Source: Pseudomonadota bacterium
GTDB lineage: Bacteria; Pseudomonadota; Alphaproteobacteria; Rhizobiales; Xanthobacteraceae
Direction: 5' to 3'
Assembly: GCA_023404705.1 (NCBI GenBank)
Contig: JAEYAU010000136.1
Span: 1 to 59,056, forward strand
DNA length: 59,056 nucleotides
Positions 7,924-16,710 of this stretch are shown here, one piece after another. How positions within the stretch are numbered: the first letter of the stretch is position 1; the number at the start of each line of letters is the position of its first letter. Both the position numbers and the translations under genes were made by a program. The notes beneath the pieces are model-generated. The model ran no database searches. It was given only the letters and a program-made list of their open reading frames with translations, and was not told the DNA's origin.

Positions 7924-8628
7924 TCAGGTCGAGCCGCCCCGAAAACCCGTCGCCAGCAGATAAAGTTCCGCGGAGTCCGCGCGGCTCGCCTGCGGCTTGA
8001 CGTGGCGAACAGTCGCGAAGTCGCGCTTGAGGTTGGCGAGCAGCGTCGTCTCGGTGCCACCCTGCAGCACCTTGGCGAGGAAGGCGCCGCCCGGCGCCAG
8101 CACCTCGCCCGCGAACTCGGCGGCCGCTTCGGCGAGCGCCATGATCTTGAGATGATCGGTGCGCTTGTGGCCGGTGGCGTTGGCGGCCATGTCGGAGAGC
8201 ACGACGTCGGCCGGTCCGCCGAGCATCTGCTTCAGACGATCGGGCGCATCGGCGTCGAGGAAGTCGAACTGCGCGAAGTCGACGCCCGCCACCGCACCCA
8301 TCTCGAGCAGGTCGATCGCGACCACCTTGCCCTTCTCGGGCGCGCCGACGCGTTCGGCCGCGATCTGGCTCCAGCCGCCAGGCGCCGCCCCGAGATCCAC
8401 CACGCGGCCGCCGCGCTTCAAGAAGCGATACTTGTCATCGATCTCGGCGAGCTTGAAGGCGGCGCGCGAGCGATATCCTTCGCGCTTGGCGCGCGTCACG
8501 TATGGATCGTTGAGCTGGCGCTCGAGCCAGAGCTGCGAGGAATGGGTGCGGCTGCGCGGCTTGCGTACGCGCACCTTCAGCTCGCGCGTGCCGCGGCCCT
8601 CCTTCGACGGGCTCTTGGACGGGCTCAT
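7924..8628 (-). CDS. rlmE: 23S rRNA 2'-O-ribose methyltransferase RlmE (FtsJ)
   Basis: A 234-residue SAM-dependent methyltransferase that modifies U2552 of 23S rRNA in the A-loop of the ribosome (E. coli numbering). The SAM motif VVDLGAAPGGWSQ is present, as are the substrate-binding SRAAFKL, the VVLSDMAAN motif and FLAKV, giving the K-D-K-E arrangement of the family. The basic N-terminal extension MSPSKSPSKEG is usual in alphaproteobacteria. The ATG overlaps the TGA of the upstream ppx gene by four bases (ATGA), so translation is probably coupled. Confidence 0.95.
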   Translation of the reverse strand: MSPSKSPSKEGRGTRELKVRVRKPRSRTHSSQLWLERQLNDPYVTRAKREGYRSRAAFKLAEIDDKYRFLKRGGRVVDLGAAPGGWSQIAAERVGAPEKGKVVAIDLLEMGAVAGVDFAQFDFLDADAPDRLKQMLGGPADVVLSDMAANATGHKRTDHLKIMALAEAAAEFAGEVLAPGGAFLAKVLQGGTETTLLANLKRDFATVRHVKPQASRADSAELYLLATGFRGGST

Positions 8629-9761
8629 GGCCGGCCTCCGTTCCAGACGCCGTCCTCGCGCATCAGCTGCACCAGGATGCCCTCGCGCAGCCCGCGGTCG
8701 GCGACGCGCAGGCGCTTGCACGGGAACGAGCGGCGGATCGCCTCCAGGATGGCGCAGCCGGCGAGCACGAGGTCGGCACGCTCGGCACCGATGCAGGGGC
8801 TCGCGACGCGCGCGTCGTAGTCCATGCCCAGCAGCCGCTCCAGCACGTGATCGACCTCCTGGTCGCTCATCCAGCAGCCGTCCACATGGCGGCGGTCGTA
8901 GCGCGGCAGGCCGAGATGCACGCCCGCGATTGTGGTCACGGTACCGGAGGTGCCGAGGAGATGGGCAGTCTCGAGCCGCATATCGCTGCCATGCTCGGCC
9001 GCGAAGCGCGAGACGTGCTGCGCCACCTCATCCACCATGGCAGCGAACACCGCGCGGTCGACGCGTACGCCACCATAGCGCTCGGCGAGCGAGACGACGC
9101 CGATCGGCAGCGAGTCCCAGGCGCGGATGACAGGATCCGGCGGGCCGCCATGGGTCGGCCGGCTGCGGGCGAGCCGGACGATCTCGGAGGAGCCGCCGCC
9201 GATGTCGAACAGGATCACGCCCTCGGATTCGGGGTCCATCAGGGGCGTGCAGCCGGTGGCGGCGAGCTCCGCCTCGGTCTCACGGTCGACGATCTCGAGC
9301 TCGATGCCGACGTCGGTGCGGATGCGGTCGATGAAGTCCTGTCCGTTGGCGGCGGCGCGGCAAGCCTCGGTCGCGATCAGCCGGGCGCGCGACACCCCAC
9401 GGTTGTGCATCTTGTCCCGGCAGATGGCGAGCGCCTCGACGGCGCGCTGGATCGCCCCTTCGCTGAGCCGGCCAGAGGCCGAAAGGCCCTCGCCGAGGCG
9501 GATAATGCGAGAAAAGGCGTCGATAACGCGAAAACTTTCGCCGGTCGGGCGCGCGACCAGCAGCCGGCAGTTGTTGGTGCCGAGATCGAGCGCCGCATAG
9601 GCGGGCCAGCGCCGGCGCGCGCCATCGCCCTCCGGGCCGCTGCCCGGCTGTCCCTGGCGATATGGCCAACGCCGACCCCACGGGGGCCGTCTCCGCGGCT
9701 CCCGTTGATGCGCAGGGTCGAGGCCGGAGCCCGTCCGGACCTCGTCACTCATCAAAGCCAT
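8625..9761 (-). CDS. ppx: Ppx/GppA-family phosphatase
   Basis: Exopolyphosphatase or guanosine pentaphosphate phosphatase family, ASKHA fold. The motifs AALDLGTNNCRLLVA and ILFDIGGGSSEI form the nucleotide-binding core. At about 378 residues it lacks the long C-terminal HD region of E. coli Ppx, as is usual for the short alphaproteobacterial form. The start is uncertain: ATG at 9761 or 9752 both precede a Pro/Arg-rich, poorly conserved leader, and an in-frame start at 9836 is less likely. It forms an operon with rlmE. Whether it acts on polyphosphate or pppGpp cannot be decided from sequence. Confidence 0.9.
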   Translation of the reverse strand: MALMSDEVRTGSGLDPAHQREPRRRPPWGRRWPYRQGQPGSGPEGDGARRRWPAYAALDLGTNNCRLLVARPTGESFRVIDAFSRIIRLGEGLSASGRLSEGAIQRAVEALAICRDKMHNRGVSRARLIATEACRAAANGQDFIDRIRTDVGIELEIVDRETEAELAATGCTPLMDPESEGVILFDIGGGSSEIVRLARSRPTHGGPPDPVIRAWDSLPIGVVSLAERYGGVRVDRAVFAAMVDEVAQHVSRFAAEHGSDMRLETAHLLGTSGTVTTIAGVHLGLPRYDRRHVDGCWMSDQEVDHVLERLLGMDYDARVASPCIGAERADLVLAGCAILEAIRRSFPCKRLRVADRGLREGILVQLMREDGVWNGGRP

Positions 9762-10025
9762 CCCGCTGCGCGGAAGCCCGCTCGACCGAAAGCCTTGGTT
9801 ACGGAAGCTCTTGGGTACGAAGCTCTTGGGCTCCACGGCCGCAGCCGCTGGTGTTTCGTGTATCGCGAAAAGTGTACCAGCCCGGCCGGCCGGCGCAACT
9901 CGCGCACAGTCCCGTACGGGCTCTGGAGGTTATTGTGGCAATTTTCCACTACGAATTGTGAAGGAAATCGCGTACAAGGGCAGGAAAGAGTGGTGAATCA
10001 CACCATCACGGGCTAGCATTTTCAA

Positions 10026-10448
10026 ATGAGGCGACGAGCAGAAATGGTTCAGCGACAAGCACGCGCGCGGAGGGCCGATCTCCGTGACGCGGAAGTGGGT
10101 CGGCGCGTTCGCGCACGCCGACTTGAGCGCGGCATCACGCAGACCGAGTTGGCCACGCGCATCGGGGTCACCTTTCAGCAGGTTCAGAAGTACGAGAAAG
10201 GCGTCAACCGTATCGGCGCAGGTCGTTTGCAGCGCATCGCCGAAGCGCTCGATGTGCCGGTGACGTTCTTCTTCGGTGGCGGCGAAGCGCCGGTCACGGC
10301 TGCCGTCAATGATGATGCCAGCGTGTTCGGCTATCTGCAGACCTCCGGCGCGATCCGCATCGTCAAGGCGTTCTACAAGATCAAGGATCGCCGTACGCGC
10401 CAGCTGCTGGTCGAGCTCGCCGAGCGCATCGCGGGCGGGCGGGACTAA
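10026..10448 (+). CDS. XRE-family transcriptional regulator
   Basis: A 140-residue protein with a Cro/C1-type helix-turn-helix at about residues 22-78 (VRARRLERGITQTELATRIG, then TFQQVQKYEKG). A short C-terminal helical domain follows (AIRIVKAFYKIKDRRTRQLLVELAERIA). The domain order matches small chromosomal XRE regulators common in Hyphomicrobiales. Its target is not evident: it stands alone between the ppx gene (divergent) and a palindromic repeat. An internal ATG at 10044 is an alternative start. Confidence 0.85.
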   Translation: MRRRAEMVQRQARARRADLRDAEVGRRVRARRLERGITQTELATRIGVTFQQVQKYEKGVNRIGAGRLQRIAEALDVPVTFFFGGGEAPVTAAVNDDASVFGYLQTSGAIRIVKAFYKIKDRRTRQLLVELAERIAGGRD

Positions 10449-10474
10449 GCTCACCGCAACTTCCCACGCCTAAA

Positions 10475-10614
10475 CCGTCACCCTGAGGCGCTCGCGCGAC
10501 AGCGCGAGCCTCGAAGGGCGACGGCCGCTGAGCCGCAGCGAGTATGCTGCGCCGCCCGGGCCGTTCATCCTTCGAGGCTCGGCCGCTACGCAGCCTCGCA
10601 CCTCAGGATGACGG
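10475..10614. repeat. GTCACCCTGAGG-family palindromic repeat, full copy
   Basis: Outer arms CCGTCACCCTGAGG and CCTCAGGATGACGG, and inner arms GAGCCTCGAAGG and CCTTCGAGGCTC, around a centre containing CGCAGCGAGTATGCTGC and CCCGGGCCGTTC. The two nested arms make a 140-base cruciform-like element. It lies between convergent genes (the XRE regulator and the ABC permease). The asymmetric centre shows that the copy at 16562 is in the opposite orientation. Confidence 0.8.
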
Positions 10615-10621
10615 ATCCGAT

Positions 10622-11530
10622 TCAATTCTCCCGCCGCACCGCGCTCTCGTGCCAGCGGCGGAGCGCCATGTGCGCGATCCAGCTTGTGACGAAGAAGATC
10701 GCGATGCCGGTGAGCGAGATCATGATCAGCGCCGCGAACATGCGCGGGATGTTGAGCTGATAGCCGGACTCGAGAATGCGGTACGCAAGGCCCGAGGCAT
10801 TGCCGCCGGTGCCCGCGACGAATTCCGCGACGACCGCGCCGATCAGCGCGAGGCCGCCGGAGATACGCAGGCCGCCGAGGAAGTATGGCAGCGCGGCCGG
10901 CAGGCGGAGGTAACGCAACGTCTGCCAGCGGCTCGCGCGGTAGAGCTGGAACAGGTTGATCAGATTGTGGTCGGCCGAGTTCAGGCCGAGGATCGTGTTC
11001 GAGAGGATCGGGAAGAAGGCGACGATCCAGGCGCAGATCAGCAGCGACAGATTGATGTCGCCGATCCAGATGATGATCAGCGGCGCGATCGAGACCACGG
11101 GCGTGACCTGCAGGATGACGGCGTACGGAAACAGCGATTTCTCGAGCCACTTCGACTGCGTGAAGATGATCGCGAGCGCGACGCCGACCGTCACGGCCGC
11201 GACCAGCGCCGCGAAGGTGATGCGCAGCGTGACCAGCAGCGAGCCCGAGAGCGTCGCCCAGTCGCGCACCAGCGTCTGCGCGATCAGCACCGGCCCGGGC
11301 AGGATGTAGTGCGGGATCTGGTTGATGCGCACCGCGGCTTCCCACAGCGCGAGCGCGAGGACGCCGATCACCAGCGGCGCGATGATGCCGGGCCAGGTCG
11401 AGACCGCGATGCCGAGCACCCGCTTCTCCTCGGCGAAGACCGGGCGCGCCTCGGCGTCGGTGCCGTCGTGCGGCACGTGGCCGTGCGGCACGTGAGCGTG
11501 CGGCGCTTGCGCGTGAAGCGTATCGGTCAT
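10622..11530 (-). CDS. ABC transporter permease (SsuC/TauC/ThiX type) with His-rich N-terminus
   Basis: Inner-membrane subunit of an importer of the nitrate/sulfonate/taurine/HMP-precursor class. It has about 302 residues and six transmembrane segments, with the EAA-type cytoplasmic loop ALIGAVVAEFVAGTGG at about residues 225-240. The start at 11530 overlaps the ATPase stop by four bases (ATGA). Unusually, the first 20 residues contain seven histidines in a PHAHV-PHGHV-PHD pattern. It is encoded by near-exact 15-base tandem repeats and lies on the cytoplasmic side before the first helix. It forms an operon with the ATPase and binding protein. Confidence 0.9.
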   Translation of the reverse strand: MTDTLHAQAPHAHVPHGHVPHDGTDAEARPVFAEEKRVLGIAVSTWPGIIAPLVIGVLALALWEAAVRINQIPHYILPGPVLIAQTLVRDWATLSGSLLVTLRITFAALVAAVTVGVALAIIFTQSKWLEKSLFPYAVILQVTPVVSIAPLIIIWIGDINLSLLICAWIVAFFPILSNTILGLNSADHNLINLFQLYRASRWQTLRYLRLPAALPYFLGGLRISGGLALIGAVVAEFVAGTGGNASGLAYRILESGYQLNIPRMFAALIMISLTGIAIFFVTSWIAHMALRRWHESAVRREN

Positions 11531-12303
11531 TCGGCGATCGCCTTCTTCAGCGTTTCGGACGCGATGCGGCAGAGATGCGCGTATTCGGCGGAGGTGCGGA
11601 ACAGCTCGTCGCGCGGATGCGGCGCCTCGTTCTGCAAGTCGGCCATCACGCGACCCGGCCGCGCCGCCATGACGACGATGCGCTGCGAGAGATAGACGGA
11701 CTCGAACACCGAGTGGGTGACGAACACCGCGGTGAAGCGGTTCTTCCACCACAGCGCCAGCAGGTCGTCGTTGAGCTTGTGTCGCGTGATCTCATCGAGC
11801 GCCGCGAAGGGCTCGTCCATGAGCAGGATCTTCGGCCGCGTGACCAGCGCGCGCGCGATCGAGACGCGCATCTTCATGCCGCCGGAAAGCTCGCGCGGAT
11901 AGGCGTGCTCGAAGCCCTTGAGGCCGACGAGCGCGAGCATCTCGGCGGAGCGCGCCTCCGCCTCCCCTTTCGAGACGTGCGCGAGCGTCAGCGGCAGCAT
12001 CACGTTGCGCAGCGTCGACGCCCAGGGCATCAGCGTCGGCTCCTGGAACACGAAGCCGAGGTCCGCGGCGTCGTGCGTCGTCGTCGGCCAGTCGATGCGG
12101 CCGGCGCTCGGCTCGCCGAGGCCCGCGATCATGCGCAGCAGCGTGGACTTGCCGCAGCCGGAGGGCCCGAGCAGGCTGACGAACTCGCCGGCCGCGAGGT
12201 CGAGATCGACCCCGCGCACCGCGAGCGTGCCGTTCGAGAACTGCTTGGTGACGTTGCGCAGCGAGACGAGAGCGCGCGCGGCTGTCTCGCCCCGCGTCAT
12301 CAT
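11527..12303 (-). CDS. ABC transporter ATP-binding protein (SsuB/TauB/ThiZ type)
   Basis: A 258-residue ATPase that powers the importer with its neighbours. Walker A GPSGCGKST, Q-loop VFQEPTLMPWAS, signature LSGGMKMRVSIARAL, Walker B ILLMDEPFAALD and the H-loop (VFVTHS) are all intact. The ATG pair MM lies two bases after the stop of the binding-protein gene, and the 3' end overlaps the permease start. This is the standard binding protein-ATPase-permease order. Confidence 0.93.
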   Translation of the reverse strand: MMTRGETAARALVSLRNVTKQFSNGTLAVRGVDLDLAAGEFVSLLGPSGCGKSTLLRMIAGLGEPSAGRIDWPTTTHDAADLGFVFQEPTLMPWASTLRNVMLPLTLAHVSKGEAEARSAEMLALVGLKGFEHAYPRELSGGMKMRVSIARALVTRPKILLMDEPFAALDEITRHKLNDDLLALWWKNRFTAVFVTHSVFESVYLSQRIVVMAARPGRVMADLQNEAPHPRDELFRTSAEYAHLCRIASETLKKAIAE

Positions 12304-12305
12304 GT

Positions 12306-13328
12306 TCACGCGCCGACGCCCTTGTTCACGAAGTCGAGGGTGTAAGCCTTTTTGTAGTCGACGCCCTGCGGGAAGGCGCCGGCGGCCGCCATAGTCTCGT
12401 AGAAGCGCTTCCAGCGCTCGTCCGTCATGGCGCCGATGCCGAGCTTGAGCGCATCGCCCGACTTCACGATGGCGTACTCGTTCATGACCTTGTGCGAGTA
12501 GGCGAGCTTCTCGTCGGTCATGTCCGGATTGTCCTTCTTGATCGCTGCATTCGCAGCCGCGATCGCGGGACCACCCTTGAGATATTCGGCCCAGCCTTCC
12601 AGCGTCGCCGTGACGAAGCGCTGCACCACGTCCTTCTTCTCGTCGACCATCTTCTTCGAGATGTTGATCGTGGTCTGGTAGTTGTCGAAGCCGTTGTCGG
12701 CGAACAGGTGGATCACCGGCTCGACGCCAGCCTGCTTGATCACATAGGGCTCGGACGAGACGAAGGCCTGCTGCGAGATCTGCTTGTCGGCGAGGAACGG
12801 GCCCATGTTGAAGGTGTAGGGCCGCGCCTGCTCGTCGGTGAAGCCGTACTTGGCCTTGAGCCAGGGCCAGTACGAGTTGCGGCCGCCGGCCGCGATCAGG
12901 ATCGGCTTGCCCTTGAGGTTCTCGAGCTTGTCGTTGCCGACGCCGGGGTGGGAGACGAGGCACTGCGGATCCTTCTGGAAGATCGCGGCGATCACCATGA
13001 AGGGCAGGTTCTCCTTCGCATAATTGATGCCCTCGAAGGAGTTCGACATGATCATGTCGACGCGGCCGCCGAGCAGGAGCTGGGAGGGGTTCTGCTGCGG
13101 ACCGCCCATGCGGATGTCGGCATCGATGCCGTGCTTCTTGTAGATGCCGTTCTCGCGCGCGAGATAGAAGCCGCCGTGCTCACCCTGGGCGCGCCAGTTG
13201 GTCTGGTAGCTCACCTTGTCGAGGCTCTGCGCGCTCACGCGGGCGCCCGGCACCGTCACGAGCGAGACCGCCCCTCCGAGCAGTTGCAGCGTCTTGCGGC
13301 GGTCGATGCGATATCGGGTCATGCTCAT
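12306..13328 (-). CDS. THI5/NMT1-like substrate-binding protein of an ABC importer
   Basis: A 340-residue periplasmic binding protein. The N-terminus RYRIDRRKTLQLLGGAVSL is a Tat-type signal ending at VSAQS. The mature part (YQTNWRAQGEHGGFYLAREN, then GIYKKHGIDADI) matches the THI5/NMT1 fold used for HMP-type pyrimidine precursors, nitrate, sulfonates and similar small molecules. The start has AAGGAG six bases upstream. I see no TPP riboswitch before it. A 260-base gap separates it from the divergent FAD oxidoreductase and probably holds both promoters. The ligand is unknown; a nitrogen heterocycle is suggested only by the neighbours. Confidence 0.85.
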   Translation of the reverse strand: MSMTRYRIDRRKTLQLLGGAVSLVTVPGARVSAQSLDKVSYQTNWRAQGEHGGFYLARENGIYKKHGIDADIRMGGPQQNPSQLLLGGRVDMIMSNSFEGINYAKENLPFMVIAAIFQKDPQCLVSHPGVGNDKLENLKGKPILIAAGGRNSYWPWLKAKYGFTDEQARPYTFNMGPFLADKQISQQAFVSSEPYVIKQAGVEPVIHLFADNGFDNYQTTINISKKMVDEKKDVVQRFVTATLEGWAEYLKGGPAIAAANAAIKKDNPDMTDEKLAYSHKVMNEYAIVKSGDALKLGIGAMTDERWKRFYETMAAAGAFPQGVDYKKAYTLDFVNKGVGA

Positions 13329-13589
13329 GATCGGCTCCTTGAAACGGAGCCCCGAACGGGGGCTTGAAATGGCGCACGCTGGCCGCGCGGCCGGTTGGTC
13401 CCGGAAACTGCAACTCGCGTGCCGCAGAGAACCCCATAATCGCGGCTGGGGAAAGGGGCGTCATGCCTCGCCATTATGCAGTCCACTGCTAGTATGATGG
13501 GCAGAATGGCTTGAGGCCCCTCGCCTCGCCGCCGGTCCGCGGCGGTATGAGATTTGCTGCCCCGGTCGCATATAGAAGAAGGAACTCAC

Positions 13590-14969
13590 ATGACGGCGAC
13601 AGGCCTCGCGGTTCGCGATACGAAACGCGGCTACGACATCGACGGGTTCATCGCGGACATCGGCGACGTTCCCCTGGATACCGACCGCGTCTCCGTGCGC
13701 CGGCGCTCGCGCGACTTCTTCTGGTACAGCCCGGTGCTGAACCAGCAATTGCATGGGCTTTCGGCCGATCTCATCGTTGCACCGCGTGACGAAGCGGAAG
13801 TCATGCGCGTTGCCGCGGCCTGCGCGCGCCGCCGCATCCCGCTGACGGTGCGCGCCGGCGGAACCGGGAACTACGGCCAAGCCGTGCCGCTGCAGGGCGG
13901 CGTGCTGCTCGACATCACGGCGCTGGACCAGATCGAGTGGCACAAGCCCGGCCTCGCGCGCCTCGGCGCGGGCGCGAAGATGCACGAGGTCGATGCCGCG
14001 ATCCGGCCTTCGGGCTGGGAACTGCGCATGCATCCCTCGACCAAGCGCATGGCGACCATCGGCGGCTTCGTCGCAGGCGGCTCGGGCGGCGTCGGATCCG
14101 TCACATACGGAGGATTGCGCGAGCCCGGCAACATCATCGCCGCGCGGGTTGTCACCGTGGAAGAACAACCGCGCGCGATCGAGCTGCGCGGCGATGCGGC
14201 GCAGAAGGTGAACCGCGCCTATGGCACCACGGGCATCATCACGGCGCTGGAAATGCCGCTCGCCCCGGCTTGGCCCTGGATGGACGTGATCGTCGCGTTC
14301 GATGATTTCTTCGAAGCGGTGAAGTTCGGCTACGACGTGGCGCTGGCGGACGGCGTCGTGAAGAAGCTGGTGACGCCGATCATCTGGCCGATCCCGAACT
14401 ACTTCCCGGCACTCAAGGCGCACTGCCCCGAGGGCAAGCACTTCATCTTCGCGATGATAGCCGAGCCGTCGCTGGAAAGCTTCAAGGCGATCCTCGGCAA
14501 TCGCGGCACCATCACGCTGGAGCAGCCGTTCGACGAGTCGCCGAACGTCGTGCCGCTCTACGAGTACACCTGGAACCACGCCACGCTGCAGTGGCTCAAG
14601 ACGGACCGCTCGATCACCTATCTGCAGTGCCTGTTCCCGCACGACCGGCTGATCGACTCGGTGCGCGAGATGTGGGCCATGTTCCCGGACGAGGTGCTGC
14701 CGCATCTCGAGTTCATCCGCTTCGGCGGCAAGGTGACCTGCAGCGCGCTGCCGATCGTGCGCTACACCACCGAGGAGCGGCTGAACGAGATCATCGCGCT
14801 GCACGAGAAGCACGGCGTCCTGATCGCCAACCCGCACGTCTATACGCTCGAGGAGGGCAGCCGGCACAAGCGCGCCGACGCCGACCAGATCGGCTTCAAG
14901 GCCGAGGTCGATCCTTACGGCCTGCTCAATCCCGGCAAGATGCGGACCTACGTGCCGGCCAGAAGCTGA
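13590..14969 (+). CDS. FAD-binding (VAO/PCMH-type) oxidoreductase, paralog 1
   Basis: A 459-residue flavoprotein of the VAO/PCMH family (GlcD-like). The FAD-binding region spans about residues 45-230, with RAGGTGNYGQAVPLQGGVLLD and GGFVAGGSGGVGS. The C-terminal part has a conserved GLLNPGKM end. There is no signal peptide. A paralog of the same length and motif order lies at 16735-18156 on the other strand. The start has GAAGGA about 6-8 bases upstream. The substrate is unknown; the family oxidises alpha-hydroxy acids, phenols, sugars or amines. The neighbours suggest catabolism of an imported compound. Confidence 0.85.
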   Translation: MTATGLAVRDTKRGYDIDGFIADIGDVPLDTDRVSVRRRSRDFFWYSPVLNQQLHGLSADLIVAPRDEAEVMRVAAACARRRIPLTVRAGGTGNYGQAVPLQGGVLLDITALDQIEWHKPGLARLGAGAKMHEVDAAIRPSGWELRMHPSTKRMATIGGFVAGGSGGVGSVTYGGLREPGNIIAARVVTVEEQPRAIELRGDAAQKVNRAYGTTGIITALEMPLAPAWPWMDVIVAFDDFFEAVKFGYDVALADGVVKKLVTPIIWPIPNYFPALKAHCPEGKHFIFAMIAEPSLESFKAILGNRGTITLEQPFDESPNVVPLYEYTWNHATLQWLKTDRSITYLQCLFPHDRLIDSVREMWAMFPDEVLPHLEFIRFGGKVTCSALPIVRYTTEERLNEIIALHEKHGVLIANPHVYTLEEGSRHKRADADQIGFKAEVDPYGLLNPGKMRTYVPARS

Positions 14970-14991
14970 GCGATGAACGCCATTCCCTCGT

Positions 14992-15145
14992 CCGTCACCC
15001 TGAGGCGCGAGGCTGCGAAGCAGCCGAGCCTCGAAGGGTCGACGGCCCGGGCGGCTCAACAAGTTTGCCGCACCACCTCGGCTGTTCATCCTTCGAGGCT
15101 CAGGCTCGGCGAAGCGCGCCGAGCCTTCGCACCTCAGGATGACGG
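14992..15145. repeat. GTCACCCTGAGG-family palindromic repeat, full copy
   Basis: Outer arms CCGTCACCCTGAGG and CCTCAGGATGACGG; inner arms GAGCCTCGAAGG and CCTTCGAGGCTC. The two ends carry extra local hairpins (GCGAGGCTGCGAAGCAGCC and GGCTCGGCGAAGCGCGCCGAGCC). It lies between two genes in the same orientation, just after the stop of the FAD oxidoreductase. Confidence 0.8.
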
Positions 15146-15167
15146 ACTGAGGCGGAGTCGCTGAGCG

Positions 15168-15752
15168 ATGCGCGTTCTCTATATCTACTGTCACCCGCTG
15201 CCGGAGAGCTTTCACGGCGCCGTGCGGGAGACCGCGCTTGCGGGGCTCGAAGCCGCCGGACATGAGGTCGATCTGCTCGACCTCTATGCGGAGGGCTTCA
15301 ACCCGGTGCTCTCGGCCGAGGAGCGGCGGCGCTATCACGACACGCATGTGAACCAGCAAGGACTCGAGGATCATGTGCGGCGGCTGCGCGAGGCCGAGGC
15401 GCTGGTGATCCAGTTTCCGGTCTGGATCTTCGGCTTCCCGGCCATGCTGAAAGGCTATTTCGACCGCGTGCTCCTGCCGGGCGTCGCCTTCGACATCTCG
15501 GATCCGGAGAACGTCAAGCCGATGCTCGGCCATCTCAAGCGCATCTGTGGCATCACGACCTATGGCCGGCCGCGCTATCTCGCCTTTCTGGTGGGCGACC
15601 CGCCGCGCAAGATGGTGAGGCGGATCATGGCGGGCTATACGGAGCGGCGCGCGAAGGTCGACTATCTGGCGCTCTACCACATGAACGTCGCGACCGAGGC
15701 GCAGCGCGTCGCCTTCATGGAGAAGGTCCACGGCATCATGGCGAAATTTTAG
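15168..15752 (+). CDS. NAD(P)H-dependent oxidoreductase, flavodoxin-2 fold
   Basis: A 194-residue FMN/FAD enzyme of the NQO/KefF/YwrO group. The opening VLYIYCHPLPESFHGAV gives the beta-strand and phosphate loop. FPVWIFGFPAMLKGYFDRV is the hallmark flavin-contact segment. These enzymes transfer two electrons from NAD(P)H to quinones or similar acceptors. Its TAG stop lies within the ribosome-binding site of the next gene (spacing nine bases), so it is in an operon with the creatininase-family gene. Confidence 0.88.
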   Translation: MRVLYIYCHPLPESFHGAVRETALAGLEAAGHEVDLLDLYAEGFNPVLSAEERRRYHDTHVNQQGLEDHVRRLREAEALVIQFPVWIFGFPAMLKGYFDRVLLPGVAFDISDPENVKPMLGHLKRICGITTYGRPRYLAFLVGDPPRKMVRRIMAGYTERRAKVDYLALYHMNVATEAQRVAFMEKVHGIMAKF

Positions 15753-15761
15753 GAGATCGAC

Positions 15762-16547
15762 GTGCGCAAGCTGTTCTGGGCCGAGCTCACCACGCTCGAA
15801 TTCGCAGCGCTCTCGCCTGAGACGATCGCGGTGCTGCCGATCGCGGCCATGGAGCAGCACGGGCCGCATCTCGCGGTGTCGACCGACACGGTAATCGCCG
15901 ACGGCATGGTGGCCGAAGTCGTGAAGCGCCTGCCCGCGGATCTGCCTGTCGTGATCCTGCCGACGCAGCAGATCGGCAAGTCGAACGAGCATCTGCGCTC
16001 GCCCGGGACCATCACGTTTTCTGCGGAAACTGTGATCCGCGCCTGGACCGAGATCGGCGAGGCCGTGCATCGCGCCGGTCTGCGCAAGCTGATCATCGTC
16101 AACTCGCACGGCGGCAATGTCGATGTGATGAACATCGTCGCGCGCGAGCTGCGCGTGCGGCTGAACATGCTCGCCGTCGCCTGCCAGTGGTCGCGCTTCG
16201 GCAGCCCAGCCGGGCTCTACACGGACCAGGAGAACGCGGTCGGCATTCATGCGGGCGACATGGAGACGTCCATGATGCTGCACTTCGCCCCCGAGCGCGT
16301 GACCATGGCGAAGGCCGAGAACTTCGCGCCGGCCACGATCGAGATCTCGAAGACGTTCGATCTCCTTCGCCCGACCGGCTTCACGGCTTTCGGCTGGATC
16401 GCGCAGGACCTGCACCCGAGCGGCGCCGCGGGCGACGCCTCGATCGCGACGAAGGAGAAGGGGCGGCTGACGGCGGAGCATCGTGCCGAGGCGTTCATCC
16501 GGCTGCTGCGGGATGTGCAGAAGTTTTCGTTGGATCGACTGGCTTAA
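15762..16547 (+). CDS. Creatininase-family amidohydrolase
   Basis: A 261-residue metal-dependent hydrolase. The metal-binding motifs PIAAMEQHGPHLAVSTDT, NSHGGNVD and GIHAGDMETS are all present, giving the Glu, His and Asp ligands of the creatininase fold. The family opens cyclic amides (creatinine) or removes formyl groups (archaeal FAPy deformylase). GTG start with AGGAG six bases upstream. It lies between the flavodoxin-type reductase and a repeat. With the deaminase and importer nearby, a nitrogen-heterocycle substrate is plausible (inference). Confidence 0.9.
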   Translation: MRKLFWAELTTLEFAALSPETIAVLPIAAMEQHGPHLAVSTDTVIADGMVAEVVKRLPADLPVVILPTQQIGKSNEHLRSPGTITFSAETVIRAWTEIGEAVHRAGLRKLIIVNSHGGNVDVMNIVARELRVRLNMLAVACQWSRFGSPAGLYTDQENAVGIHAGDMETSMMLHFAPERVTMAKAENFAPATIEISKTFDLLRPTGFTAFGWIAQDLHPSGAAGDASIATKEKGRLTAEHRAEAFIRLLRDVQKFSLDRLA

Positions 16548-16561
16548 CGGTCCCCTCGATC

Positions 16562-16710
16562 CCGTCATCCTGAGGTGCGAGGGCTCGTCGCGGAGCGACG
16601 AGCGCGAGCCTCGAAGGATGAACGGCCGAGGTGCTGCAACATACTCGCTGCGATGCCCGGGCCGTCGCCCTTCGAGGCTCGCCCTTCGGGCGAGCACCTC
16701 AGGGTGACGG
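16562..16710. repeat. GTCATCCTGAGG-family palindromic repeat, full copy, inverted
   Basis: Outer arms CCGTCATCCTGAGG and CCTCAGGGTGACGG; inner arms GAGCCTCGAAGG and CCTTCGAGGCTC. The centre GCAACATACTCGCTGCG is, with one mismatch, the reverse complement of the centre of the copy at 10475, so this copy is inverted. It lies between two convergent genes. Confidence 0.8.

Noticed and set aside
9790..9832. Short direct repeat GAAGCTCTTGGG near the ppx start
   Set aside because: Two imperfect copies only, in the leader before the probable start; no evidence of function.
13329..13589. TPP riboswitch upstream of the THI5-like binding protein
   Set aside because: I searched for the conserved CTGAGA and ACCTGAT...GGATAATGCC blocks on the minus strand and did not find them; only a small GAGCCCC/GGGGGCT hairpin is present.
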